DNA of 16,126 nt from Bryobacteraceae bacterium (lineage in GTDB: Bacteria; Acidobacteriota; Terriglobia; Bryobacterales; Bryobacteraceae). The translations under genes and the position numbers were made by a program. A model generated the notes under the pieces. The model worked only from the letters and a program-made list of their open reading frames with translations. It made no database searches and was not told where the DNA came from. The DNA lies in the NCBI GenBank assembly GCA_030036985.1, contig JASHSD010000734.1, positions 1 to 16,126 of the forward strand, given 5' to 3'. Below are positions 1-7,440 of this stretch, piece after piece; position 1 is the stretch's first letter; each line of letters opens with the position of its first letter.

Positions 1-19
1 CAGACCTGTTTGGTTCCGG

Positions 20-391
20 CTACGCCGGGTTAGGTTCCGCGATTACAGGACAATCGCGTGGCCCCGTCGATCGCGGGCACTGACGAACCACCGCCGTCTG
101 ATCGCTGAGGAAGCTTGGGCCGTTCCCGTCCTTCGGATGGGCCGAGATCGTATAGCCCGAATCAGTCGGCGTGAGCGCGAACGACCATCCGTCGGGAAGT
201 TCCACGCGCAGTTCTTCCAGGCTGCCGAATCTCCCGGTCCGCAACTGGAATTGAGTTTCCGAGGCATGTATGGAAGCAATGCCTTTAGCGGCATCCATGT
301 TCCGCCGAAAATCGTTCCGCCGAAAATCCTGCGAACTCGATCTCGCGCGACAGGACGCAAGGAGAAAAACAAGCAACAGCAATCTGCGCAC
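20..391 (-). CDS. Small lipoprotein with pseudopilin-like domain
   Basis: A 123-residue protein starting at GTG (389-391). The N-terminus has two arginines, a leucine-rich stretch and a lipobox, LASC, with the lipidated cysteine at residue 14, so a membrane-anchored lipoprotein is expected. From about residue 33 the pattern AAKGIASIHASETQFQ, then TGRFGSLEEL, a GW-F segment and FLSDQTAVVRQ resembles the globular part of type IV pilins and type II secretion pseudopilins. The hydrophobic pilin helix and its processing site are missing, so this is probably not a pilus subunit. Residues 22-31 are DFRRN twice, encoded by a perfect 15-base duplication. No strong ribosome binding site precedes the GTG. 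A longer frame using a TTG at 456 exists in another phase but lacks the lipobox. Role unknown. Confidence 0.55.
   Translation of the reverse strand: MRRLLLLVFLLASCRARSSSQDFRRNDFRRNMDAAKGIASIHASETQFQLRTGRFGSLEELRVELPDGWSFALTPTDSGYTISAHPKDGNGPSFLSDQTAVVRQCPRSTGPRDCPVIAEPNPA
299..328. repeat. Perfect 15-base tandem duplication inside the lipoprotein gene
   Basis: GTTCCGCCGAAAATC occurs at 299-313 and again at 314-328 with no mismatch. It is in frame and encodes DFRRN twice, just after the lipobox in the linker of the predicted lipoprotein. A perfect copy suggests a recent slippage event. Confidence 0.9.
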
Positions 392-724
392 GCTGCAAAA
401 GATGACGCGGACGAACTCGCCAGTGTGGCCCTCGACAGGGGAATTTTCAGACTCAAGGCGGCGAGGGGGGATTTGGAAGGTTTTTGGGGTCAGCAGAGGG
501 TTAGTTAAAGAAGAACATCAGTGGAAGGGGTTTTCCCGCCGCGCTTGAGTCCATCGAAACAATTCACGCCTCTGCCTATAGCAAATCGTTTTCCAAACCA
601 GAACTCTTTTTAAATCAGTACTCAAGCTGCCGAGCGCGCAGTTTCCGTCACGAAATCGGGACGCGTCGTTTCAAACCGGAACGGCTCCAGCGCAGAAAAT
701 TCTCTCAACCTGCGCGAGCCGCCG
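392..724. other. 333-base gap with no supported gene; weak minus-strand promoter candidate
   Basis: No convincing reading frame or RNA gene is visible between the lipoprotein start and the tolC-like stop. On the minus strand an extended -10 (TGC then TATAGG) lies at 575-583, which could start a transcript near 568 and serve the lipoprotein gene. No good -35 accompanies it, and the leader would be about 175 bases. No clear terminator for the upstream tolC pair was found. Confidence 0.3.
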
Positions 725-2635
725 CTACTTCCGGCCCGCGGGAACCGGCGGCAATGGCTGGGGCAGGGAGGAGGGAGTCGAGATCTTCCCCGTCAACGCT
801 TCGGTCAGCGAAACGTGATTCGCCTCCAGCGTCTCGCCTGTCGTCTGATCCAGGCTGATGCGCGCGCTTTGATATGAAGCCAGCGCCGAAAGCTCCGCCG
901 CCTGCGCCGTCGCCAGATCGCGCTGCTCGACCACCACATCGTAAGGAGTCGATGCGCCCAAATTGAACTTCTTCTCCTCGGCGTCGAGCAGTTGCTGCTG
1001 CAGAATCCGTGCCTGCACCGCCGCTTCATACCGCGCCTTGGCCTGGCGCAAAGCCACCACCGAATTCGTGATATCCACCTGGGCCTGATTCATATCCTTC
1101 GCCACGAGCAGTTGCTGCTGCCGCAGCGAAAGCTGATCGATCCCGTAATCCGCCTCGGCCACGCGGTCCCGCGCCTGAATCGCGCCGAACACGCCGACGC
1201 TCTCGGTCGGGAAATTCTGCTGGAACACCTGAGACAGCGCGGTTCCCATGCCGCCGCGAAAATAAGGATCGCTGGTGAAAGTCCCGACGCCCGGTATATT
1301 CGCAACCTTCGGCGCGCCGGCCAGACCTTGTGTGCTGCGGCTTGCCAGGACGCCGGCTGAGGGCAGCAGCCCGTTGATCGTGCCGAGATTCGAAACCTCG
1401 GTGGCTTTCAGATTTCCGTTCTCCACCAACAGATCGCTGCGATTCGCGAACGCCCTCTGCACCAGGTCCTTGATCGGAGGAATCTCGTCGGTCGCCGGAA
1501 TAACCAGATGATCGACGGGAATAATCTCCGCCTCCGCGATCGCCTGATCGCCCGTGCCGGTTCGGCTGATCAGGTTCTTGAGCTGAAGCTCCTGCTGCTC
1601 CAGCGTGGCCTGCGAATTCACCAGCGCCAGATTGCTGGTTGCCACCTGATTCTCGGCCGTGGTGACGTCGAGTTGCGAAAGCGCGCCGAGTTCGAGCCGC
1701 CGCCTGCTTTCCGTCAAAAATCGCTGCGCCGTATCGAGCGCGTCCTGCTTCGCCCCCAGGTCGTCGTAATCGGCCACCAGCGCGTAGTACGTATTAAGAA
1801 CGTTCACCACCGTCCCGGTGACCTGCGTCTTGAAGTTCAGGTCCGACATCTGCAGGTTCATCTTCGCCACGGTGATGTTTCTGGCGTTGACCGGAATGCC
1901 GAAGCCCTGCAGCAGGTTTTGCTGAATGCTGAACGAGAGCGACGGCGCCACCGAAGGATTCAGCACGTCGCTTGGAGCGTTTTCGTTCAGATAGTGCTCG
2001 CTGTAAGTCATGTTGAACGTACCGCCGCTGAGAAAGCCCTGCTGATACGTGCCGGTATACGTGCGCAGACCCTGCACCAAGTTCGGTACCAGACTCAGCA
2101 GGACGTTCGGTTCCGGATTGCTGCGATGGCCGAAAGTATCCGTCTCCTGGATCGAGGGATCGAGCACCGGGGTTACCGGCCCGACTTGCGATACCGTGGC
2201 GTTGGCTGTGCCGCTGGAGCCGCCGCGCAGTCCGGGAAGGCTGATCCCCGCCGCCTGTTGGCTCCCGATAACGCCCTGACCGCTGGCCACCGAAGACGAC
2301 AACGACGCGCCGCTGGGCACGCCCGGCAACGCGCCGCCGGCCTGCGACCGTTCGAGGTTCCACGCCATCACGCTCGGGTTGTAACGCGCATTCTCAATAT
2401 CGATATTGTTTTCGAGCGCCAGCGCGATGGCGTCGTGCACGGTGAGATAGAGCTTGCCGGACTGAATCAGAATCCGCATACGGCCGGTATTGGCGAGGTC
2501 CACGGGCGGAACCGTGGTGGCTTCGTAGGGCCGCAGGTAAATCGGTCCCGAAGGCCGGATCGGCTCCACGCCCGTCTGCTGCGCCGCCGCGGGCAACAGC
2601 CAGCAGAGACCGGTAATCAGCGCTTTCCTTCTCAT
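725..2635 (-). CDS. TolC-family outer membrane efflux protein (second of a tandem pair)
   Basis: A 636-residue protein of the outer membrane efflux (OEP/TolC) family, which forms trimeric outer membrane and periplasmic channels for efflux pumps or type I secretion. Residues 1-18 look like a signal peptide ending in an AAAQ-type site. Residues 67-82 (HDAIALALENNIDIEN) are the typical TolC entry motif. Two coiled-coil repeats rich in Q, A, L and R cover roughly residues 250-420 and 460-620, with the expected LGA-S-DV and A-YEAAV-A segments. A glycine/serine-rich stretch at about 105-150 is longer than in classical TolC and is typical of divergent members. The ATG at 2633-2635 overlaps the upstream paralogue's TGA as ATGA, so translation is probably coupled. 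No inner membrane pump or adaptor gene lies nearby, so the partner and substrate are unknown. Confidence 0.88.
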   Translation of the reverse strand: MRRKALITGLCWLLPAAAQQTGVEPIRPSGPIYLRPYEATTVPPVDLANTGRMRILIQSGKLYLTVHDAIALALENNIDIENARYNPSVMAWNLERSQAGGALPGVPSGASLSSSVASGQGVIGSQQAAGISLPGLRGGSSGTANATVSQVGPVTPVLDPSIQETDTFGHRSNPEPNVLLSLVPNLVQGLRTYTGTYQQGFLSGGTFNMTYSEHYLNENAPSDVLNPSVAPSLSFSIQQNLLQGFGIPVNARNITVAKMNLQMSDLNFKTQVTGTVVNVLNTYYALVADYDDLGAKQDALDTAQRFLTESRRRLELGALSQLDVTTAENQVATSNLALVNSQATLEQQELQLKNLISRTGTGDQAIAEAEIIPVDHLVIPATDEIPPIKDLVQRAFANRSDLLVENGNLKATEVSNLGTINGLLPSAGVLASRSTQGLAGAPKVANIPGVGTFTSDPYFRGGMGTALSQVFQQNFPTESVGVFGAIQARDRVAEADYGIDQLSLRQQQLLVAKDMNQAQVDITNSVVALRQAKARYEAAVQARILQQQLLDAEEKKFNLGASTPYDVVVEQRDLATAQAAELSALASYQSARISLDQTTGETLEANHVSLTEALTGKISTPSSLPQPLPPVPAGRK

Positions 2636-4545
2636 TGGACCACCCCTGCCGGAATCCCCGCCGGAATCGTCGACAGCGTATTGACGTGCCCCGAAACCGC
2701 TTCCGCCATCGAAATGTGATTCACATCGAGAGTCCTGCCGAGGGCCTCGTCGAAAGCGATCTGCGCGTGACTGTAGTTCGCCATGGCCTGCGCCTCCGAG
2801 CTCTGCGCGCTGGCGAGATCGCGCTGGTCCTGCACCACCTGATAGGGCGTTCCGGCGCCGAGCTGGTATTTCTTCTGATCGGCGTCGAAAGTTTCCTGGG
2901 AGAGCTTGCGCGCTTCCACCGCGGCGTCGTATCGAACCCGCGCCTGCTTCATTCCGATCACCGCGTTCTGCACGTCGACGCGAACCTGATTGATATCCTT
3001 CTGCCTGCTCAGTTCGCTCTGCCGGATCCCGAGCAGACTGGTCGTGTAGTCCGCCTGCGCCGCGCGATTGCGCAGCGGGATATTCAGCGAAAGCCCCGCC
3101 GAATAGTTGGGAAAATCGCGGCGAAAGATCTGGCCCAGCAGATCTCCGTATCCGCCGATAAAGGTCCCCGGCGTGGCGGTGACCTCGCCCAAAGGAGTCA
3201 GCGGACCCGCCAGACCGTTGTTGGTCAGTTCCGCGAAAACCTGCAGGGTGGGTTTCAGGGAATTCTTGATTCCGATGAGATCCATCTTCTGGCTTTCCAG
3301 ATTGATGTTGTCGCGCAGCAGTTCGACTCGGTTCGCCAGCGCCTCCGCCACGAGATCGTTCATCGGTTTGACTTCGTCCTGAGGCGGAATCGTGAATGTG
3401 GATGTGGGAATCACGTGGACGTCGGCCAGATCGGATGTGCCTACGCCCGTCCGGCTGAGCGCGTTCTTCAGGATCGTTTCCTGCTGCTGCCGGTTGGTCT
3501 GTGAAATCACCAGATCCTGACGCGCGGCGTAAAGCTGCGATTGCGCCCGTGTGACCTCGATCTCGGCCAGCGTGCCGATCCGGACCTGCTCCTGGTTGTT
3601 CTGCAGCAACTGTTCCGCCGTGGCCACTTCCTGCTGTTTGGCCCTCAGGTCCTGATCGAAACTGACCAGATCCCAGTAGAGATTCAGGACGGCGGTTACG
3701 GTCGTGATCACCTGCTGTTTGAACTGCAGGTCGGTGGCCTTGATGTTGTTTTTCTGTACCCGGATATTGCGGGCGTTCACCGCGCGGCCGAATCCGTTCA
3801 GCAGATTCTGCGTCACCACCAGATCGAGGTCGCCGTTGGTAAACGGATTGATGTTGTAATCCGGGCTGTTCAGGTTGTTGTAGGTGCTCGCGAACGTCAG
3901 CACCGCGCTCGTGCCGGTCGCCCAGTTCTGCGAGTACTGCAGCGTGAAAGTCCGGGAATCCACAATCAGCGCGTTGGTGTTGGTCAGCGAAGTCAGGCTC
4001 TCGGGTGTGGTTGAGTGCTGGAAATTCGCATAGCCGAAAATCGAGGGATCGAGCGAAGGGATGTTGGGTCCGAGCTGGGTGACGATGCCGCCGCCCGCGC
4101 TCACCCCGCTGCCGCCGCTGCCCAAGGGCGCGCCGGTCGTGTTCACGCTGACGCCGTTGAGGCTGACGCTGGTCGGCCCGGGCGCGACCGACTGGCCGAC
4201 GTTTCGCAGCAGACTGCCTCCTTCGGCCCGCCGCAGCACCTCGCGCGCCAGCAGCGGACCATAGCGCTGCACCTCGATGTCGATGTTGTTTTCCAGCGCC
4301 AGCGCCACCGCGTCCTGAGCCGAAAGATAGAGATTACCGGCCCGGATCAGCGAATCGAGGCGAGAGGAATTGCTGAGATTGATCGGCGGAACGTATCTGG
4401 CCTGATAGGGATGCGTGAGCCAGCCCAGTCCTCCTTTCGCCGGGTCGATTCGGACTGCCGATTGCGCGCGCGCGGTTTGCGTCGGCCATCCGGCGGCGCA
4501 AAACACGGCGAGCGCGATGGTTACTGCGCGGACGGTCGCATTCAT
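2632..4545 (-). CDS. TolC-family outer membrane efflux protein (first of a tandem pair)
   Basis: A 637-residue paralogue of the downstream gene. The ATG at 4543-4545 gives the sequence MNATVRAVTIALAVFCAAGW, a normal signal peptide with a likely cleavage after ARAQ near residue 28. The frame is open up to 4788, but that extension runs into pyrE on the other strand and hides the signal peptide, so the internal ATG is preferred. The entry motif SAQDAVALALENNIDIE lies at about residues 75-91, and two OEP coiled-coil repeats fill the C-terminal two thirds. Similar length and shared motifs with the neighbour point to gene duplication. It ends in TGA within ATGA, overlapping the second copy. The two proteins may act as alternative or mixed trimers, which is inference. 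Confidence 0.87.
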   Translation of the reverse strand: MNATVRAVTIALAVFCAAGWPTQTARAQSAVRIDPAKGGLGWLTHPYQARYVPPINLSNSSRLDSLIRAGNLYLSAQDAVALALENNIDIEVQRYGPLLAREVLRRAEGGSLLRNVGQSVAPGPTSVSLNGVSVNTTGAPLGSGGSGVSAGGGIVTQLGPNIPSLDPSIFGYANFQHSTTPESLTSLTNTNALIVDSRTFTLQYSQNWATGTSAVLTFASTYNNLNSPDYNINPFTNGDLDLVVTQNLLNGFGRAVNARNIRVQKNNIKATDLQFKQQVITTVTAVLNLYWDLVSFDQDLRAKQQEVATAEQLLQNNQEQVRIGTLAEIEVTRAQSQLYAARQDLVISQTNRQQQETILKNALSRTGVGTSDLADVHVIPTSTFTIPPQDEVKPMNDLVAEALANRVELLRDNINLESQKMDLIGIKNSLKPTLQVFAELTNNGLAGPLTPLGEVTATPGTFIGGYGDLLGQIFRRDFPNYSAGLSLNIPLRNRAAQADYTTSLLGIRQSELSRQKDINQVRVDVQNAVIGMKQARVRYDAAVEARKLSQETFDADQKKYQLGAGTPYQVVQDQRDLASAQSSEAQAMANYSHAQIAFDEALGRTLDVNHISMAEAVSGHVNTLSTIPAGIPAGVVQ

Positions 4546-4636
4546 AAATTTGTGCTGAAGGTTCCCAAGCAGGAGAATACGTGCGCGAGCGCCGTTCGGT
4601 TCGCGTTTTCCCCTGGCCCTGAGCGTTAATTTCCAA

Positions 4637-4645
4637 TGGTATAGT
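4637..4645 (+). promoter_or_regulatory. Extended -10 promoter for pyrE, probably leaderless
   Basis: TG-G-TATAGT at 4637-4645 matches an extended -10 element. Transcription would start near 4652, within about two bases of the GTG at 4654. No recognisable -35 is present at 16-18 bases upstream, which is normal for extended -10 promoters. No Shine-Dalgarno sequence is visible before the GTG. Confidence 0.5.
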
Positions 4646-4653
4646 AGCCCTTT

Positions 4654-5247
4654 GTGACGCCGCAAGGGGAACCCGTTCTCAAGCTTTTCAAACAAACGGG
4701 CGCATATCTTCAGGGGCATTTTCGGCTTTCGAGCGGCCTGCACAGCTCCGGTTACCTGCAATCCGCTCTGGTTCTGCAATATCCTCAATACGCCGAACGT
4801 CTCGGGGAAGATCTCGCTTCGGCGCTTCTGACTTTGACGAAGGGCGAAACGCCCGGTTTGGTTATTTCGCCGGCGCTCGGCGGATTAATCGTCGGCCACG
4901 AGGTGGCGCGCGCATTCGGCGTCCGCTTTCTTTTCACCGAGCGCGATGCCGACCGGAAGATGTCTCTGCGCCGCGGCTTTTCGCTCTCTCCCGGGGAGCG
5001 AGTCATCGTGATTGAGGACGTCATCACCACCGGCGGCAGCACTCGGGAAGTGATCGATGTAGTTCAGGCCGCCGGCGCCACCGCCTTCGCGGCGGGATCC
5101 ATCATCGACCGCAGCGGCGGCGCGGTGGAACTCGGGATTCCGCGCGTCGCGCTGGAGACGCTCACCGTTCCGGTCTACCAGCCGGATGAATGCCCGCTGT
5201 GTTTGAAGGGAGAGCCGGTGACCAAACCGGGCTCCCGGCCGGTGTGA
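4654..5247 (+). CDS. pyrE: Orotate phosphoribosyltransferase
   Basis: A 197-residue enzyme that joins orotate to PRPP to make orotidine 5'-monophosphate in cytosolic pyrimidine synthesis. The N-terminus (LFKQTGAYLQGHFRLSSGLH, residues 11-30) is typical of PyrE. The PRPP-binding loop VIVIEDVITTGGST is at 117-130, with the ED-(x)-TTGGS core intact. A basic stretch, ERDADRKMSLRRG, at about 96-108 corresponds to the catalytic flexible loop. The C-terminal CPLC (180-183) followed by KPGSR is seen in Thermus-like and many environmental PyrE proteins and may bind a metal. The GTG start leaves the expected short N-terminus. The gene stands alone, divergent from the tolC pair and convergent with the phosphatase gene. 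Confidence 0.95.
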   Translation: MTPQGEPVLKLFKQTGAYLQGHFRLSSGLHSSGYLQSALVLQYPQYAERLGEDLASALLTLTKGETPGLVISPALGGLIVGHEVARAFGVRFLFTERDADRKMSLRRGFSLSPGERVIVIEDVITTGGSTREVIDVVQAAGATAFAAGSIIDRSGGAVELGIPRVALETLTVPVYQPDECPLCLKGEPVTKPGSRPV

Positions 5248-5249
5248 CC

Positions 5250-5313
5250 TTGTGGGGCCAGGCTTCGGCCCTGCAGCCGGGCTTTCGACTGCCTCCACAG
5301 GCTGAATCCTGTG
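5250..5313. repeat. Hairpin-rich intergenic repeat, related to the element near 7384-7432
   Basis: The stretch beginning TTGTGGGG at about 5251, running through CTTCGG and on to AGCCGG, resembles the reverse complement of 7384-7432 over some 40 bases. It is followed by a perfect six-pair hairpin, CACAGG (5296-5301) with CCTGTG (5308-5313). It lies just after the pyrE stop, between convergent genes, so it could also help end transcription, but it has no T-run. Confidence 0.5.
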
Positions 5314-5335
5314 CCACCGTTCTGGGGTAAAACAT

Positions 5336-5376
5336 GCGTCCCGAAGAGTCGGGACGCGGCACGCACGAGTGCGTGC
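5336..5376 (+). repeat. Double-hairpin intergenic repeat, copy 1
   Basis: The first hairpin pairs GCGTCCCGA (5336-5344) with TCGGGACGC (5349-5357) around an AGAG loop, nine perfect pairs. The second pairs GCACGCAC (5359-5366) with GTGCGTGC (5369-5376). The same architecture, in reverse orientation and with paired changes in the stems, occurs at 12493-12534. It lies between the convergent pyrE and phosphatase genes. It fits a REP-like mobile or structured repeat family. Confidence 0.75.
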
Positions 5377-5401
5377 ACCACGGTTCGCTTCAGGCCGACT
5401 T

Positions 5402-7285
5402 TCAGCCGCAACCGGATACTCTGTGCAGGGCGAGGGCCGTCATGTCGTCGCGCTGGCGAATCTCGCCTGCAAATTCCTTCAGGGCTTGCCAGACCGACTC
5501 GAGAGCCTCGCTGGAGTCGCCCGCGCGGCAATCGCGAAAACGCTCGAAGAGACGCTCCGGCCCAAACTCCTCGTCGTCTGCGCGAAAGACCTCGGTCATG
5601 CCGTCTGTATACAAAAGGAGGCGCGTGCCTGCGGGAAACGGAATCTTTTCCGTCTCGTAGCGGACGCCCGGCAGGATGCCCAGCGGAGGGCCGCTCGCTT
5701 CGATGGTCTTCATGGCGCCGTCGGAGAGAACGACCAGGCCCGCATTGTGACCCGCATTCACGGCTTCGATGCAGTGATGCACGGAATCGAGTTTCAGGAA
5801 AATCGCGGTGACATACCGCCGTCGCGCCTCCTGTCCTTCGTTCCAATGCAACTGCCCGATCCTGGCGGCGATATCGGAGAGCGGGGCGTCGGCCCCGGCC
5901 GCCGCGCGGAATGCGGACCGGAACGAGGCTCCCACCAGAGCCGCCGGAAGACCCTTGCCGGCGACGTCCGCCACGATCATGATCTGTTCGCCGGAAGGCA
6001 GGGAAAAGATGTCGAGGTAATCGCCTCCAACCTCGTAACAGGCGCTGGAGCGAAATCCGATACTGTAACCTTCGATGGCGGGCGCGCTCTGAGGCATCAG
6101 GCTGCGCTGGATCTCGCGGGCGGCGTCCAGTTCCGAAGCGAGCCGCTGTTTTTCGCGTCGATCCGACGAAAGCCGGTGCAGCATCAGGATCAGCATCGCG
6201 CCGGCGAACAGAAGCTGGATGACATTCGTAATAGCGAAAATCATCCCGGAGACGACGAAGGATGCCGGGATGATTCGCGCCGAGGGCAGAATTGTGTTGT
6301 TCAGGATCGCGAGCACATAAATGAGCAATGGGAGGGCGAAGACCAGGTTCCGGCGTAGTGATTGCCTCAACGAACCCAGACATTCCCAAACCAGGATGGC
6401 CAGCCACGGGTAGAGATAGTAGATGGTTCTGAATGTCAGCGCGGCGGAGATCACCGCGGCGACGGCGAGAACCGGCGGGCGCAATTTCGGCCGACGCAGA
6501 AAAATGGCCGCGGCGAGACAGAGGAACAGGAAGGCGACGTCATTCAATGGCCTGAAAACGACGCGGTACCAGAATCCCGACGCTCCGGCGAAAACGACAA
6601 CGGCGCCCACCATCAGGCTGACGCCGGTCAGGATCAGATAGGCGGCGAAATACAGGAGTTCGCGGCGATCCCGTTCCGCGAACCAGAGCAGCATCAGGCA
6701 TACGCCAATGCCGCATTCGCCCGCAATCACGACGAAAGCGGGCGTGAGGGCCAGACGCACGCCCTTTCGCGCAGCATCGACCGCGGCGGATGCGTGTTCG
6801 GCGGTGGTGATCCAATACGGGCCGCGATCCTGCAATCCGTTGGTCAATGAACCCCACGATGTATGCGGATTCCATATCCTCAGCGCAATCACGAGCGGCG
6901 ACCCGGGGCGAATTACGTCGGACGGCAACTCGAAAGAACGAGGCGCGAAAAACCGAACGTCGGCAGCGCGGAAATCGCCGGTGTCGCCGATTTTCGCGCC
7001 ATTCGCAAAAACCTGATAGCTTTCCGCTAGAAGGCCGAGGGTGAGCTTGTTCTCGCCGGGCAGGGTCGGTGCAGGAATGGTCCGCCGCAGCCAATAGACG
7101 CTCTCATTCGAGGGGTTCCGCCACGGAAGAGACACTTCGGGCCACCCGCTGTCATCGGTTCGCGGCTGAGCTGCGAGGGGGTCGTCAGCCAAGTCCAGTT
7201 TCCATCGCCCGGAAAGGTCGGTTGGCTGAGCCGCGGCACTCGCGACCGCGAAAAGGAGAAGCGCCGTTGCTTTGAGCCGGCTCAC
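5402..7285 (-). CDS. Membrane sensor with SpoIIE-type (PPM) serine phosphatase domain
   Basis: A 627-residue regulatory phosphatase. Residues 1-20 are a signal peptide. About 21-165 form an exported beta-sandwich-like sensor region (GRWKL...DDSGWPEV at the start, ESYQVFANGAKIGDTG in the middle) similar to sugar-binding or 7TMR-DISM-type domains. Roughly seven hydrophobic helices fill 178-370, followed by a short coiled coil (372-398, ending AREIQRSLMP). The PPM/SpoIIE domain covers about 400-625 with metal ligands in GGDYLD (420-425) and ADVAGKGLP (439-447), plus NAGHN (510-514), YTDGMTE (559-565) and RDDMT (612-616), so it should be active. Such proteins dephosphorylate STAS-type anti-sigma antagonists in partner-switching pathways, but no partner gene is nearby. 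The GTG start (7283-7285) is preceded by a weak GGAA. An extended -10 candidate lies at 7297-7305 on the same strand. Confidence 0.88.
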   Translation of the reverse strand: MSRLKATALLLFAVASAAAQPTDLSGRWKLDLADDPLAAQPRTDDSGWPEVSLPWRNPSNESVYWLRRTIPAPTLPGENKLTLGLLAESYQVFANGAKIGDTGDFRAADVRFFAPRSFELPSDVIRPGSPLVIALRIWNPHTSWGSLTNGLQDRGPYWITTAEHASAAVDAARKGVRLALTPAFVVIAGECGIGVCLMLLWFAERDRRELLYFAAYLILTGVSLMVGAVVVFAGASGFWYRVVFRPLNDVAFLFLCLAAAIFLRRPKLRPPVLAVAAVISAALTFRTIYYLYPWLAILVWECLGSLRQSLRRNLVFALPLLIYVLAILNNTILPSARIIPASFVVSGMIFAITNVIQLLFAGAMLILMLHRLSSDRREKQRLASELDAAREIQRSLMPQSAPAIEGYSIGFRSSACYEVGGDYLDIFSLPSGEQIMIVADVAGKGLPAALVGASFRSAFRAAAGADAPLSDIAARIGQLHWNEGQEARRRYVTAIFLKLDSVHHCIEAVNAGHNAGLVVLSDGAMKTIEASGPPLGILPGVRYETEKIPFPAGTRLLLYTDGMTEVFRADDEEFGPERLFERFRDCRAGDSSEALESVWQALKEFAGEIRQRDDMTALALHRVSGCG

Positions 7286-7383
7286 GAAGTTCCATCAGTC
7301 TACCAACAAATGTGCCCAAGTGCACAGCCGGCTTGGAACTGCTGATGTTCGCTTAGCCCAACGCAGCCGATTTGCCTGGACGA

Positions 7384-7432
7384 GGGCCGGCCGGAAGGCC
7401 GGCTTGCAGTGCCGAAGCGCTGCCCCACAAAC
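7384..7432. repeat. Double-hairpin intergenic repeat of a second type
   Basis: GCCGGCC (7386-7392) pairs with GGCCGGC (7397-7403) around GGAA. GCAGTGC (7406-7412) pairs with GCGCTGC (7417-7423) around CGAA, with one wobble or mismatch. The end, GCCCCACAA, matches the reverse complement of the start of the 5250 element. It lies between two minus-strand genes, upstream of the phosphatase and downstream of the VWA gene. Confidence 0.65.
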
Positions 7433-7440
7433 CATGGCAG

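Noticed and set aside
43..456. 137-residue minus-strand frame beginning at TTG
   Set aside because: Overlaps the lipoprotein in another phase; cysteine- and serine-rich noise without a ribosome binding site.
1508..2719. 403-residue plus-strand frame across the tolC pair
   Set aside because: Arginine/histidine-rich shadow of the TolC-coding strand, spanning two real genes and with no recognisable feature.
4546..4788. 81-residue N-terminal extension of the first TolC protein
   Set aside because: It overlaps the 5' end of pyrE and would bury an excellent signal peptide that begins at 4545.
5175..6407. 410-residue minus-strand frame inside the phosphatase gene and repeats
   Set aside because: Out of phase with the PPM phosphatase motifs and running into the repeat cluster; composition is arginine-rich noise.
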